From Mycolicibacterium elephantis DSM 44368 (GTDB taxonomy: Bacteria > Actinomycetota > Actinomycetes > Mycobacteriales > Mycobacteriaceae): a stretch of DNA of 64,000 nucleotides. Position numbers and translations under genes: made by a program. Positions 17,463 to 34,154 of this stretch are shown here, piece after piece; position 1 is the first letter of the stretch, and every line of letters begins with the position of its first letter. The stretch covers positions 1-64,000 of the forward strand of contig NZ_ATDN01000022.1 in the NCBI RefSeq assembly GCF_004014805.1. The letters are read 5' to 3'. Under the pieces are notes generated by a model. That model did not search any database. It was not told the DNA's origin and saw only the letters and a program-made list of their open reading frames with translations.

Positions 17463-19667
17463 ATGCTGTTCGTGATGACCCGCGAGCACAAGCCGACGTT
17501 CTGCCGGATCTGCGAACCGCTGTGCGGCATGATCGCGACCGTCGAGGACGGCCGCCTGATCGAACTGCGCCCCGATAAGGCCCATCCGATCTCGACGGGG
17601 TTCGCCTGTCAGAAGGGCATCGCGTTCGCCGAGGTCGTCAACGACCCCGACCGGGTGACGACTCCGCTGCGCAAGGGCGCCGACGGCCGCTTCTCGCCGG
17701 TGTCGTGGGATGAGGCGATGTCGGACATCGCGCGACGGCTGACGGCGATTCACCGGGCGCACGGGCCGGGCGCGATCGGCTGGTACTTCGGCAACCCCGG
17801 TGCGTTCAGCTACTCGCACACGCTGAGCCTCAACATGTTGATGGCCGGCGTGGGTCCGCGCATGCACCTGTTCACCGCGGGCAGCCAGGACGTCAACAAC
17901 CGGTTCGTGGCCAGCCAGCTGCTGTACGGCACGCCGCTGGCGCTGCCCGTGCCCGACGTGCTGCGCACCGATTTGCTCGTCGCCATCGGCGCCAATCCCG
18001 TTGTGTCGCACGGCAGTGTGCTGACCCAGCCGCGGATCAAGGACCGCATGCACGACATCGTCAGGCGCGGCGGCCGGGTGCTGGTCATCGATCCGCGCAA
18101 GACCGAGACCGCCGCGCAGTTCGAATGGCTGGGCATCGTCCCCGACGGCGACGCGTATCTGCTGCTGTCGCTGCTGCAGGTGATGTTCGCCGAGAACCTC
18201 GTCGACCGCGCTGTCCTGGCCCGTCAAGCCGACGGCGTCGACTGGCTCGAGCAGCTCGCCCGGGCGTTCTCTCCCGAGGCCACCGCGGCGCGCACCGGGA
18301 TCGACCCGGACACCGTGCGCAACCTGGCCCGCGACCTGGTTCGCACCCCCCGCGCCGCGGTGTACGGCCGCGTCGGCACCAGCACCGGCGAAAACGGCAC
18401 GCTCACAACCTATCTGCTCGACGCGGTGAACCTGGTCGCGGGCAATCTCGACGTCGCGGGCGGTGCCATGTTCGGCCGGTATGGGTTGCCTGCCGAGCGG
18501 TGGCTGAACAAGGCGGGTGCGGCGCTGCTGCGGGGCGTGTACTCGCGGCGGCGCTCGCGGATCGGCGGGTTCCCGTCGGTGCTCGGGTCCGAACCCGCCG
18601 GCGTGATGGCCAAGGAGATCACCACCCCCGGGCGCGGCCAGGTCAAGGCGCTGTTCGTCAGCGCGGGCAACCCGGTGCTGTCGGTGCCCAACGGCGACGA
18701 ACTCGAATCCGCCTTGGGCCAACTGGATTTGATGGTCGGCATCGACCTCTACGTCAACGAGACGCTGGCGCACTGCGACTACGTGCTGCCCGCGGCCAGC
18801 ATGTACGAGCGCGACGACTTCCCGCTTCCGTTCCAGACGCTGCAACCCACGCCGTTCCGCCAGGCCACCGAGGCCGTCATCGCGCCGGTGGGCCAGGCGC
18901 GCGCGGAGTGGGAGATCATCGACGACCTCACCCGCCGGCTGTGGCGGCGCACGCCCGGCCTGGCGATGCAGGCTGTCTTGCGAAAGATGTTGGGGGTATT
19001 CGGTGTTCGATTGTCGCCGCGGCTGCTGGTCGACGCGCTGATCCGGCTGGGGGAGGGCGGGGACCGGTTCGGGCTGCGCCGCGGCGGGTTGAGCTTCGCG
19101 CGGCTGACGAGGGAGTATCCGCACGGCAAGGTGCTGGCGGCCAACCTGCGCGCCGGGGTGCTGCGCGACGTCGTGGTGTATCGCGGTCGGCGAGTCCGGT
19201 TGCGCCACGGCGAGATCCGCGCCGAGGTCGACAAGCTGGCCCGCCGCAGCGCGCCCGACGGCTATCCGCTGCGGTTGATCGGCATGCGCGAGGCCCGGTC
19301 GGAGAACTCGTGGATGCACAACTCGCCGCTGCTGATGCGCGGAGAGCGCACCCAGCACGCCCGCATGCACGTCGACGACGCGGCCGCGGCCGACATCGCC
19401 GACGGTGACGTCGTGCGGATCGCGTCGGTCAACGGCGAGATCGAACTGCCCGTGATCGTCACCAAGGACATCGTCGCCGGGGTGGTCGCCGTTCCGCACG
19501 GTTGGGGGCACAAGGGCACGGCCGGGTGGCGGCTGGCCAACCACGCCGGCGGCGCCAACGTCAACAAGCTGATGTCCAGCCACCCCGACGACATCGAGCG
19601 CCTTGCCGGGATGGCGCGGTTGACCGGTGTGCCGGTGCGGGTGGCTCGCGCAGAACCCGCGCGTTAG
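17463..19667 (+). CDS. molybdopterin-dependent oxidoreductase
   Basis: A 734-residue protein of the DMSO-reductase superfamily. The N-terminal domain binds a 4Fe-4S cluster through Cys14, Cys17, Cys21 and Cys49 (CRICEPLC then ACQKG). The pterin-binding domains follow, with VLVIDPRKTETA, LFVSAGNPVLSVPN, VLPAASMYERDD and the C-terminal HGWGHKG / NHAGGANVNKL block typical of the MopB domain. No Tat signal is present, so it is cytoplasmic. It resembles formate-dehydrogenase-like or assimilatory enzymes, but the substrate cannot be read from sequence, and no partner subunit is adjacent. Start is the ATG at 17463; 17475 is also possible. Confidence 0.88.
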   Translation: MLFVMTREHKPTFCRICEPLCGMIATVEDGRLIELRPDKAHPISTGFACQKGIAFAEVVNDPDRVTTPLRKGADGRFSPVSWDEAMSDIARRLTAIHRAHGPGAIGWYFGNPGAFSYSHTLSLNMLMAGVGPRMHLFTAGSQDVNNRFVASQLLYGTPLALPVPDVLRTDLLVAIGANPVVSHGSVLTQPRIKDRMHDIVRRGGRVLVIDPRKTETAAQFEWLGIVPDGDAYLLLSLLQVMFAENLVDRAVLARQADGVDWLEQLARAFSPEATAARTGIDPDTVRNLARDLVRTPRAAVYGRVGTSTGENGTLTTYLLDAVNLVAGNLDVAGGAMFGRYGLPAERWLNKAGAALLRGVYSRRRSRIGGFPSVLGSEPAGVMAKEITTPGRGQVKALFVSAGNPVLSVPNGDELESALGQLDLMVGIDLYVNETLAHCDYVLPAASMYERDDFPLPFQTLQPTPFRQATEAVIAPVGQARAEWEIIDDLTRRLWRRTPGLAMQAVLRKMLGVFGVRLSPRLLVDALIRLGEGGDRFGLRRGGLSFARLTREYPHGKVLAANLRAGVLRDVVVYRGRRVRLRHGEIRAEVDKLARRSAPDGYPLRLIGMREARSENSWMHNSPLLMRGERTQHARMHVDDAAAADIADGDVVRIASVNGEIELPVIVTKDIVAGVVAVPHGWGHKGTAGWRLANHAGGANVNKLMSSHPDDIERLAGMARLTGVPVRVARAEPAR

Positions 19668-19781
19668 GGCTCGGCGTCTCGCCTATCCGGTCGCCGAGAT
19701 CGGCGAAATGGCGAAAACTACTCGCACTTTTGCGCCCGTTTGTCCCTTTGGGCGGTGCTCGGGGCAATAGATTCGACCGTC

Positions 19782-21572
19782 ATGGGCGACGAGATCTTGA
19801 AATGGTTCAGCGCGGGTGTGGTCGCTGCCGGTGTGACGGCGGCGATGTTCGCCGGAGCGGGTGTCGCGATCGCCGACGACGGCTCGGGTTCGACGTCGAA
19901 CACCGCGAGCACCTCGGAGACCTCGAAATCCGCTGAAAGCGCTGAGGATTCGGCCGCCGGCGAGCCCGACACGACGGACCCCGAGGAAACCGACGTCACC
20001 GAGCCCGACGTCGATGTCGACGAGGAAGAGCCCGCCGAGGAACCGGTCGTCGACCTTGACGAGGAAGAGCCCGCCGACGAACCCGACGTCGATGCGGACA
20101 CGGACACCGACGCCGAAGCTGAGGAGCAAGCCGCCGTCGACGTCGTCGAGGACCGCTCGGACAGCGATCTCGTCGACACGACCCCCACCGCGCAAGTCGA
20201 GCAGCCTGGCGTCGAGCAAGTCGAGGATCTCGCCGCCGAGACCGAGCCCGAGGACACCGTCGTCGCCGAGGACGACGCCGAGGAGCCCACCGAACCGGAC
20301 GTCGCGCCCCTGGCCCAGCAGCGCGCCATGGTCGTCGTCGACAACATCGTCGAGGACATCGCCGCCAAGACCAAGGACGCCGGAACGGTCGAGGCCATCA
20401 CGTTCGCGGCCGCGGCGCCCGTGGCCAGCACCTCCTTCTTCACCGACCCGCTGACCACCCTGCTCGACTTCGTCGGAACGGTTGTCTTCGGTCTGTATCA
20501 CGCGGTGACCCGCCTGGTCGGCGGACCGGCGATGTTGCCGCTGGGCAGCACGGTGACCGTGCGCAGTTCCACGCTGCGGCTCGACTGCGGCTGCGCGCCC
20601 GGCGAGGGATTCCACGTGCCCGCCGACTGGTATCTCCCCGCCGGCTATGAGGAGAACCCGCCGGACCGGATGATCTACCTGCAGCACGGCTTCCTGGCCT
20701 CCGGCCCGTGGTACAGCTACACCGCCGCGGCGTTGGCGACCCAGACCAACAGCATCGTGCTCACGCCGTCGATCACGTCGAACTTCCTGGCCGCCGACGC
20801 CTGCTGGCTCGGCGCGCCGCCGATGCACAAGGCCATCGCCGATCTGTTCAACGAGGACAACGACGCGCTCGCCGACAGCGCCGCGCGGGCCGGCTACGAC
20901 GGGCCGATTCCGGACCGGGTCGTGCTGATGGGCCACTCGCTGGGCGGCGGCGCGGTGTCGGGAGCGGCCGGCTACATGGTCGACAACGGCACCGCCGACC
21001 GGTTGGCCGGGGTGGTGCTGCTCGACGGCGTCGGCCTCGACGACTCGATGACCGACGCGCTGCGCAAGGTGCCGCTGGACATCCCGATCTACCAGATCGC
21101 CGCGCCGCGCTACTTCTGGAACCAGTTCGGCGTCGGCAGCGCGGCGCTGATGGCGGCGCGGCCGGGCCAGTTCGTCGGCGTCACGTTGGAGGGCGGCTCC
21201 CACGTCGACGCGATGCGCGGCGGCAACCCGCTCATCCAGTTCTCGCAACAGGTGGTGGCCGGGTTCTCCCAGCCGCGCAACGTCGCCGCGGCGCGGCATC
21301 TGATGGTCACGTGGGCCAACGACATGTTCGCGGGCAATCAGGCCACCGGCGTCTACGACCTGGCGCCCGGCGAGCGTTTGAACCTGAGAACCCCTGGCGG
21401 CGTTGCGGTTTTGGTCGCGCTGCCCAACCCGTTGACCAAGCTGTTCCTGTTCAACCTGCTGCAACCGCTCGTCGCCCTCGGTGACGGGATCTTCCGGTTC
21501 GACCCGGCGTGTGTGAGCGCATCCGTCGGCGCGGCCGCGGGGGAGTCCTGCTCGGACTCGATCGCGGCGTGA
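19782..21572 (+). CDS. secreted alpha/beta hydrolase with acidic linker, copy 1
   Basis: A 596-residue exported protein. Residues 1-33 are a signal peptide ending AGAGVAIA. Residues about 36-190 are a strikingly acidic low-complexity linker (repeats such as DEEEPAEEP and DEEEPADEP). The rest is an alpha/beta hydrolase: GFHVPADWYLP, MIYLQHGFLASGPWYS for the oxyanion region, and GHSLGGG with nucleophile Ser386; SHVDAM holds the likely catalytic His. This layout occurs in mycobacterial cell-envelope hydrolases where the linker could span the wall. The substrate, perhaps lipid esters, is inferred. A tandem paralogue follows. Confidence 0.8.
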   Translation: MGDEILKWFSAGVVAAGVTAAMFAGAGVAIADDGSGSTSNTASTSETSKSAESAEDSAAGEPDTTDPEETDVTEPDVDVDEEEPAEEPVVDLDEEEPADEPDVDADTDTDAEAEEQAAVDVVEDRSDSDLVDTTPTAQVEQPGVEQVEDLAAETEPEDTVVAEDDAEEPTEPDVAPLAQQRAMVVVDNIVEDIAAKTKDAGTVEAITFAAAAPVASTSFFTDPLTTLLDFVGTVVFGLYHAVTRLVGGPAMLPLGSTVTVRSSTLRLDCGCAPGEGFHVPADWYLPAGYEENPPDRMIYLQHGFLASGPWYSYTAAALATQTNSIVLTPSITSNFLAADACWLGAPPMHKAIADLFNEDNDALADSAARAGYDGPIPDRVVLMGHSLGGGAVSGAAGYMVDNGTADRLAGVVLLDGVGLDDSMTDALRKVPLDIPIYQIAAPRYFWNQFGVGSAALMAARPGQFVGVTLEGGSHVDAMRGGNPLIQFSQQVVAGFSQPRNVAAARHLMVTWANDMFAGNQATGVYDLAPGERLNLRTPGGVAVLVALPNPLTKLFLFNLLQPLVALGDGIFRFDPACVSASVGAAAGESCSDSIAA

Positions 21573-21818
21573 TTTCTAAGCGCTTCGGTTAATCGCTTCC
21601 GACGCCCCGTCGATCCCGGTAACGTTTGCTGAGGCTGACGGGAGACGGCATGGGCGACCGGGCCTCGGTGTGGGTAAGTGCAGGTGTGCACGCTGCTGGA
21701 CGCTGCGGCGCGTTATTGCGGGCCCCGAGGTTTCCGTCGCTGGCAGTGTCGCGGGGTGCAGGGCAGGCAAACAAGCCCGGTCAGCTTCGGTGGCGAACCA
21801 CGGCGAAAGGATGCGTCG

Positions 21819-23630
21819 ATGAATGACCGGCTGCTGCGCTGCGTGAGCGCAGGTGTCCTCACCGCGGGGTTGTCGTGCGTCGTGCTCGTCGGCGCGGGAA
21901 TCGCGGTCGCCGAACCGGATTCGGGCACCGGCGCCGGTCAGCCGGGTTCGTCGCAGTCGGAGTCCGAGCCGGGCGGTGCGGCCGGCGCGAAGGTCGACGC
22001 CGAAGACGCGGTCACCGATGATGAGGACGTCACCGAGGACGAAGAGGTCATCGACGAAGAGGAGGCCCCCGAGGAAGAAGTCGTCGACGAAGAGGACGCC
22101 ACCGACGAGAACGCCACCGACGAAGAGGACGTCGTCGTCGACGAAGACGACGCCACCGAGGAAGAGCCCGCCGAGGAACAGGCCACCGAGGAAGAGGCCG
22201 TCGTCGCCGGCGAGACCCCGTCGGGCTCCGGTCACGACGCGACCACCGAGACCGAGCCGACGAGCAACCTTTCGGCGGTCGTCAACGAGGTCGAAACGCC
22301 GGAGCCGTCCGACGAGCCGACGCAGCCGACCGAGCCGGCCGAGCCGGCCGAGCCGACCGTCGACACCGTGACCGCCGACAGCGAGGCCGCCGCCAACAAG
22401 GCCGTCGTCGACCAAGCCATCGCGGCCTTCGAATCGAAACTGAAACCCACGATCACGCAGGTCGCGATGTCCGCGCCCGCGGCTCAGCCGGCCGCCCCGC
22501 GGGGACCGAACCTGATCAACATCATCGGCACGCTGGCCTGGAGCGTCATCGACTTCATGGTGAAGCTGGTCGTGGGCCCGCCCGCCGTGCCGCCGGGCAG
22601 CACCGTGACCGCACGAGGCTCCACGCTGCTGATCGACTGCGGCGACGGCTACCGCGCCGACGCCGACTGGTACTACCCGAAGGAGGGCCAGCCCGACAAG
22701 TTCATCTACTTCCAGCACGGGTTCATGGCGCACGCGGGGATCTACAACCTCACGTTGGCCGCGCTCGCGGAGCGCAACAACGCGATCGTGGTGGCGCCGA
22801 CGATCACGTCGAACTACTTCGCCTGCGACGGCTGCAGCCTCACCGCCGACCCGATGCACGCCGCGGTGGCGCGGCTGTTCGAGGACGACCGCGACGCGCT
22901 GCTGGCCAGCGCGAGGGCCGCCGGATTCCAGGGGACGCTGCCCGAGAAGTTCGTGTTCGCCGGCCAGTCCGCGGGCAGCATGTTGGCCGCGGGCGCCGCC
23001 GGCTACTACTACGACTCGGCGCCGGCGGACCGCAAGGACGATCTGGTCGGCGTCCTGCTCTACGACGGCTCGGCGGCCAACGGTGCACTGGGGCGGGCGC
23101 TAGACAAGCTGCCGTCGTCGGTGCCGGTCCTGCAGGTCGCCGCGACCCCGTCGGTGATGAACTACGGCGGCGGCGCGAACAACGTGCTCGCCGAGAAGCG
23201 CCCCGGCCAGTTCAACGGGGTGCAGCTGATCGGCGGCGCGCATTCGGACGCCTTCCAGAGCGACGCCTACTTCGGCCTGGTGCAGGGGTTCGTCGGACTG
23301 GTGTTCGGCCGGTCGGAGCCGCAGAACGTCGCGGCCGTCCAGGTCCTCTCGCAGGGCTGGCTGACCGACATGTACGCCGGTCGGGTGTATGACCCGGCGA
23401 CGCGCACCGGCATCTACGGCGAACCCGGCGAACCCGGCCAGACCATCATCGACATTCCCACCGAGGCCGGTCTGGCCCGCGGCTATGTGCTGCCCGGCCC
23501 GCCGGCGTCCCTGTCGCCGATCGAGTGGTTCTTCGCCGGGCTGCTGCATTCGATCAACGCCAACGACTACGTCAATTGCTCGGCCGAACCCACCGCGGCC
23601 GGGTCGTGCACGGGCGCGACCGCGGTGTGA
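21819..23630 (+). CDS. secreted alpha/beta hydrolase with acidic linker, copy 2
   Basis: A 603-residue paralogue of the preceding gene with the same layout: signal peptide 1-31 (ending GAGIAVAEPD), acidic linker about 45-170 packed with EEE, DEED and TDEE runs, a Pro/Glu/Thr segment, then the hydrolase domain (FIYFQHGFMAHAGIYN, oxyanion region). The nucleophile elbow reads GQSAG with Ser384 instead of GHSLG, and the late histidine is in GGAHSDAF. The linkers differ in sequence although composition is alike, suggesting selection for charge rather than sequence. The ATG at 21819 follows a GAAAGG site; the 246-bp gap before it shows no gene. Confidence 0.8.
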   Translation: MNDRLLRCVSAGVLTAGLSCVVLVGAGIAVAEPDSGTGAGQPGSSQSESEPGGAAGAKVDAEDAVTDDEDVTEDEEVIDEEEAPEEEVVDEEDATDENATDEEDVVVDEDDATEEEPAEEQATEEEAVVAGETPSGSGHDATTETEPTSNLSAVVNEVETPEPSDEPTQPTEPAEPAEPTVDTVTADSEAAANKAVVDQAIAAFESKLKPTITQVAMSAPAAQPAAPRGPNLINIIGTLAWSVIDFMVKLVVGPPAVPPGSTVTARGSTLLIDCGDGYRADADWYYPKEGQPDKFIYFQHGFMAHAGIYNLTLAALAERNNAIVVAPTITSNYFACDGCSLTADPMHAAVARLFEDDRDALLASARAAGFQGTLPEKFVFAGQSAGSMLAAGAAGYYYDSAPADRKDDLVGVLLYDGSAANGALGRALDKLPSSVPVLQVAATPSVMNYGGGANNVLAEKRPGQFNGVQLIGGAHSDAFQSDAYFGLVQGFVGLVFGRSEPQNVAAVQVLSQGWLTDMYAGRVYDPATRTGIYGEPGEPGQTIIDIPTEAGLARGYVLPGPPASLSPIEWFFAGLLHSINANDYVNCSAEPTAAGSCTGATAV

Positions 23631-23998
23631 TCCGCCGGGATTCGGGAACAAAACTCCACACCAACACCGCGTTATCCCTTGACGGAAGGGCCGCGACACG
23701 CCAGTCTGTTGGTCAGCATGTGTGCAAGGGTTGAAGACGCCAGCCAGCGCCCCTGTGACTCCGCACACGGTGGTTGAGGAATGCGCCGTCCTGCGCTATT
23801 GTTGGACGTTGCGCTGGCTGCATCCTGCCCACCTAAACCCGCACCTGACACCGATGTTCTAGCCTGAGCCCCGCTCAGTGAACTATTCGCGTGCCGCTTG
23901 GCCGGGAGGCTGTGGTCGTGGAAAGGCCAGCCGAACCGATGCAGATATCGCGGCCGTTTCTGGAAAACCGGCTCACCGGTTCCAGATAGTCGCATGAG
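23631..23998 (+). promoter_or_regulatory. rpoB upstream region and leader
   Basis: A 368-bp gene-free stretch. It contains the promoter at 23774-23802, a predicted leader of about 190 nt, and a hairpin at 23959-23986 (TCTGGAA, two-base bulge, CCGG, loop CTCA, CCGGTTCCAGA) ending 13 bp before the rpoB start. The hairpin sits just ahead of the GAGG ribosome site and could influence initiation. No reading frame here looks like a protein. Confidence 0.6.
23774..23802 (+). promoter_or_regulatory. rpoBC promoter
   Basis: TTGAGG at 23774-23779 and TATTGT at 23797-23802, spacer 17 bp. The -10 hexamer is the same as the one proposed upstream of rpsL, supporting a shared SigA-type promoter class. Confidence 0.6.
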
Positions 23999-27502
<3,504 letters not shown>

Positions 27503-27538
27503 TTAGTTTTCTAGTCCCGAAAGGGGAAAGGGAGTTAC

Positions 27539-31492
<3,954 letters not shown>

Positions 31493-31525
31493 GACTACCG
31501 CTAACCCCTTTCTGCGCCCCTTGGC

Positions 31526-31585
31526 GCGAGCAGACGCGAAAACCCCCAAAATCCCACGGTTTTGGGGGTTTTTGCGTCTGTTCGC
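31526..31585. repeat. 60-bp palindromic element, copy 4, terminator-like
   Basis: It lies 33 bp after rpoC. The inner part (AAAACCCCCAAAA with TTTTGGGGGTTTT, 8-base loop) is a perfect 13-bp hairpin with an A-tract before and a T-tract after, the best terminator shape of the family. One arm base is changed (GTTCGC instead of GCTCGC). Confidence 0.92.
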
Positions 31586-31655
31586 CGCGTAGTCCGGAGG
31601 GTTATCCACAGGCTTTCGGCATGCGGCCTTCCGTCGCGGGCGGTTGCCCGCGAAT

Positions 31656-32555
31656 ATGCATGGCATGTCGCTGGACGCTGTGGAAGGTGTACTCGCCGCC
31701 AACGGGGGCGTGGCCACCACTCGACAACTGCTCGCGGTGGTCTCACCCAAGACGCTCGAGTGCGCCGTCCGAGCGGGCAGGTTGATCCGCGTCCGGCGTG
31801 GTGTGTACACGATGACGCCGCCCGGTGTGGCCGGCAGGCTCGCCGCACTCGACTTGGCGTGCGGTAAACGCGTTGTTGTCTGCATGCAGACGGCCGCCGA
31901 GATGTACGGCTTCGACACCGAACCCGATGAACGGATACATGTTCTCGACCCCGGAATTCGTATGCGGCCGTCGGCCGACGTCATGGTTCATCAGCGACTT
32001 GGCGCCCCTCTGAGTATCGTTGGCGGTCGGGTGGCAACGGCGCCGGCCTGGACGGCGGTAGAGATCGCGCGAACCTTGCGCCGCCCGCGGGCGCTCGCTG
32101 CACTCGACGCCGCACTGCATTCCGGATGCTGCACACAGCCGGAACTGGTAGCGGCAGTCGACGAACAGAAGGGACGACGCGGCATCGTTCAAGTCCGCGA
32201 ACTTGTGCAGCTTGCGGATGGCCGGAGCGAGTCGCCGATGGAGAGCGAAGCGCGGCTTGTCTTCATCGATGGGGGTCTGCCGCGGCCGGAACTGCAGTTC
32301 GAGATCGTCGACCTGCACGGCAGACTGTGGCGAGTCGACTTCGCCTGGCTCGACGCGAAAGTAGTCGCCGAGTATGACAGCATCGAGTGGCACGCCAACC
32401 CGGACGGGTGGAAACACGACCGCATGAAGGCCGCCCGGTTGGCCGAATGCGGGTGGACCGCCGTACCGATGGTCGTCGACGACGTCCGTAAACACCCGTA
32501 TGAGTTGGTGCGGCGCATCGGCGGACATCTGGAGCGGGCTCGACTCGCTGGGTGA
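31656..32555 (+). CDS. AbiEi-like HTH plus DUF559-type nuclease-fold protein
   Basis: A protein of about 299 residues, common in mycobacteria. The N-terminus is an AbiEi-type winged helix (GGVATTRQLLAVVSPKTLECAV, then LIRVRRGVYTM). The C-terminal third resembles DUF559/Vsr-like PD-(D/E)xK folds: SPMESEARLVFIDGG, ELQFEIVDLHGRLWRVDFAW and KVVAEYDSIEWH supply the Glu, Asp and Glu pattern. Whether it cuts DNA is unknown. The ATG at 31656 is chosen over TTG 31644; neither has a ribosome site, so a leaderless message is possible. The stop codon lies inside the palindrome that begins at 32552. Confidence 0.78.
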   Translation: MHGMSLDAVEGVLAANGGVATTRQLLAVVSPKTLECAVRAGRLIRVRRGVYTMTPPGVAGRLAALDLACGKRVVVCMQTAAEMYGFDTEPDERIHVLDPGIRMRPSADVMVHQRLGAPLSIVGGRVATAPAWTAVEIARTLRRPRALAALDAALHSGCCTQPELVAAVDEQKGRRGIVQVRELVQLADGRSESPMESEARLVFIDGGLPRPELQFEIVDLHGRLWRVDFAWLDAKVVAEYDSIEWHANPDGWKHDRMKAARLAECGWTAVPMVVDDVRKHPYELVRRIGGHLERARLAG

Positions 32556-32611
32556 GCAGACGCGTACACCCCCAATTTCCGCCCAAAATGGGGGTGTACG
32601 CGTCTGCTCGC
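32552..32611. repeat. 60-bp palindromic element, copy 5, with compensatory arms
   Basis: Left arm GTGAGCAGACGCGTACACCC and right arm GGGTGTACGCGTCTGCTCGC have changed together at inner positions (GTACACC with GGTGTAC instead of GAAAACC with GGTTTTC). This keeps the pairing. It contains the stop codon of the upstream gene (32553-32555). Confidence 0.92.
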
Positions 32612-32639
32612 GGGCTAGCGCGCTCGTCGGCTGGCTGTA

Positions 32640-33629
32640 CTAGCGTGCCCGTCGGCGCAGGCGCCAGGGGTGCTTCTCGTGCGGCCACATCTTCTCGATC
32701 TCGGCGTTGAACTCCGCGCCGAGCAGCACCGCGAATGCGGTGATGTAGAGCCAGAGGACCACCGCGATCGGCACGGCGAGCTGGCCGTACACCGCGTCGT
32801 CGCGCGCGCTGACCGACAGGTACGCCCGCAGCCCCGCCGACGCGATCAGCCAGAGCGCCATCGCCAGCAGCGCCCCGGGGATGTCGCGGCGCCAGGGCGT
32901 TCGCCAGGGCACGCCGAAGTGATACAGCGTGACCAGTCCGATCAGGATCAGCAGCGCGATCACCGGCCAGAACAGCAGATCCAGTGCCCGTAATGTGGTG
33001 GCCGTCAACGGATCTGGCGTCACCCACGTCACGAGGTCGGGTCCGAACACCAGCGGCGGCAGGATTGCCGCCGCCCCGATGAGCCCTGCGACGGTCAGTG
33101 TCAGCGCCAGCAGCCGTCGTCGCCACGCCGGCCTGGGCTCGACGCCGTAGGCGATGGTGATGGTCTCCAGGTACCGGTTCACCGCCCGCGACCCGGTCCA
33201 CAGGCTGAGTACGATGCCGATCGAGATCACGCTGCCGCGGCTTTGCGCGAGCCCGGCTTCGACGACGCGGCTGTAGGACTGGAAGGTTCGCTCGCTCAGA
33301 AACGAGCTGGGCGCCTCGAGCAGCAGGCGATGCAGTTCGGCGCTGCCTTCGGGGCCGAGCGCTTCGGCGATGAACCCGAGCGAGCCGAGGACCGCAATCA
33401 GCAGCGACGGCAGCGATATCAACGAGAACAGCGCGACCTCCGCGGCCAGCCCGGGCACGCGGTCGCGAAAGGTGTCGTCGACGGTGCGAACGATCAGCCG
33501 GCCCGCCTGTCGTACCGGCCAGGGAGCACGGTTCAGTGTGGACAGCGCACGTCGCCGCAGCGTCGTACCGGCGGAGGCGACGGTATCGAGCCACGACGAG
33601 AAGGGCGGCCGGTCGCCTCCAGATGCCAC
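32640..33629 (-). CDS. YihY/BrkB-family membrane protein
   Basis: A 329-residue integral membrane protein of the YihY/virulence-factor BrkB family, once mislabelled ribonuclease BN. Six or more hydrophobic segments are visible after residue 60, starting with EVALFSLISLPSLLIAVLGSLGF and including GSVISIGIVLSLWTGSRAV and the family-typical VLWLYITAFAVLLGAEFNAEIE near the end. The transported substrate is unknown. The gene starts 28 bp from the left 62-bp inverted repeat, so that repeat probably includes its promoter. Confidence 0.88.
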   Translation of the reverse strand: MASGGDRPPFSSWLDTVASAGTTLRRRALSTLNRAPWPVRQAGRLIVRTVDDTFRDRVPGLAAEVALFSLISLPSLLIAVLGSLGFIAEALGPEGSAELHRLLLEAPSSFLSERTFQSYSRVVEAGLAQSRGSVISIGIVLSLWTGSRAVNRYLETITIAYGVEPRPAWRRRLLALTLTVAGLIGAAAILPPLVFGPDLVTWVTPDPLTATTLRALDLLFWPVIALLILIGLVTLYHFGVPWRTPWRRDIPGALLAMALWLIASAGLRAYLSVSARDDAVYGQLAVPIAVVLWLYITAFAVLLGAEFNAEIEKMWPHEKHPWRLRRRAR

Positions 33630-33656
33630 GCTTCGAGGGTAGGCGGCCGCGGCTGC

Positions 33657-33718
33657 CGAACGTGGGTTACCCGCACGCCCATCGCGCGGATGGCGTTACA
33701 GAACCCCACACTCGGCGC
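33657..33718. repeat. 62-bp inverted repeat, left copy
   Basis: Pairs in inverted orientation with 37249-37310. The outer 22 bases (33657-33678, starting CGAACGTGGGTTAC) and inner 15 bases (CCCCACACTCGGCGC, 33704-33718) are identical between copies. The 25-base middle has diverged but is the same length. Together the two copies bound a 3654-bp, four-gene segment. Confidence 0.88.
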
Positions 33719-33725
33719 GCGTGGG

Positions 33726-34127
33726 CTAGGTGGCGACCGGCAGCTCCTGCACCACGTCGACGCGCAGGAAGTCCGGCGCCTTGATCACCTTGCGCAGCAT
33801 GAACCGGATGAACGCCGCCATGTCCGTGGCGTCCTCGTCGTAGAAGACACGCGGCGAGCCGACCTGGTAGCGCCGGCGTCGGCTCTCGATTTCACAGCCG
33901 TCGGCGGCGAGCACGTTGCGAACCCAGTCGGCTTGGGAGCCATACGTCAAGGCGATGACGAAGCCGTCTCCACGCCGAAACGCCCACAGCGGCGTCCGGT
34001 AGAGGCGCTGGGACTTGCGGCCGCGGTGAATCACGACCGCCCATCCGGGGGCCCACGGCGCGATGAACTTGGTCACCCGGTTGAGCACCTTCTTGTTGGC
34101 GCGGGCAACCCATCGTGGTGCAGGCAT
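33726..34127 (-). CDS. deazaflavin (F420)-dependent nitroreductase family protein
   Basis: A 133-residue protein of the Ddn/FDOR-B split-barrel family, which uses coenzyme F420 or related cofactors to reduce quinones, nitro compounds and lipids. Typical blocks are FIAPWAPGWAVVIHRGRKSQRLYRTPL near the N-terminus and DGFVIALTYGSQADWVRNVLAADGCEIE in the middle. It is the last gene of the minus-strand cassette, 27 bp after the dehydrogenase gene. A redox role beside the monooxygenase and dehydrogenase fits, but the substrate is unknown. Confidence 0.88.
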   Translation of the reverse strand: MPAPRWVARANKKVLNRVTKFIAPWAPGWAVVIHRGRKSQRLYRTPLWAFRRGDGFVIALTYGSQADWVRNVLAADGCEIESRRRRYQVGSPRVFYDEDATDMAAFIRFMLRKVIKAPDFLRVDVVQELPVAT

Positions 34128-34154
34128 TGCGAACCTCCTTCGTTGAGAACTGGT

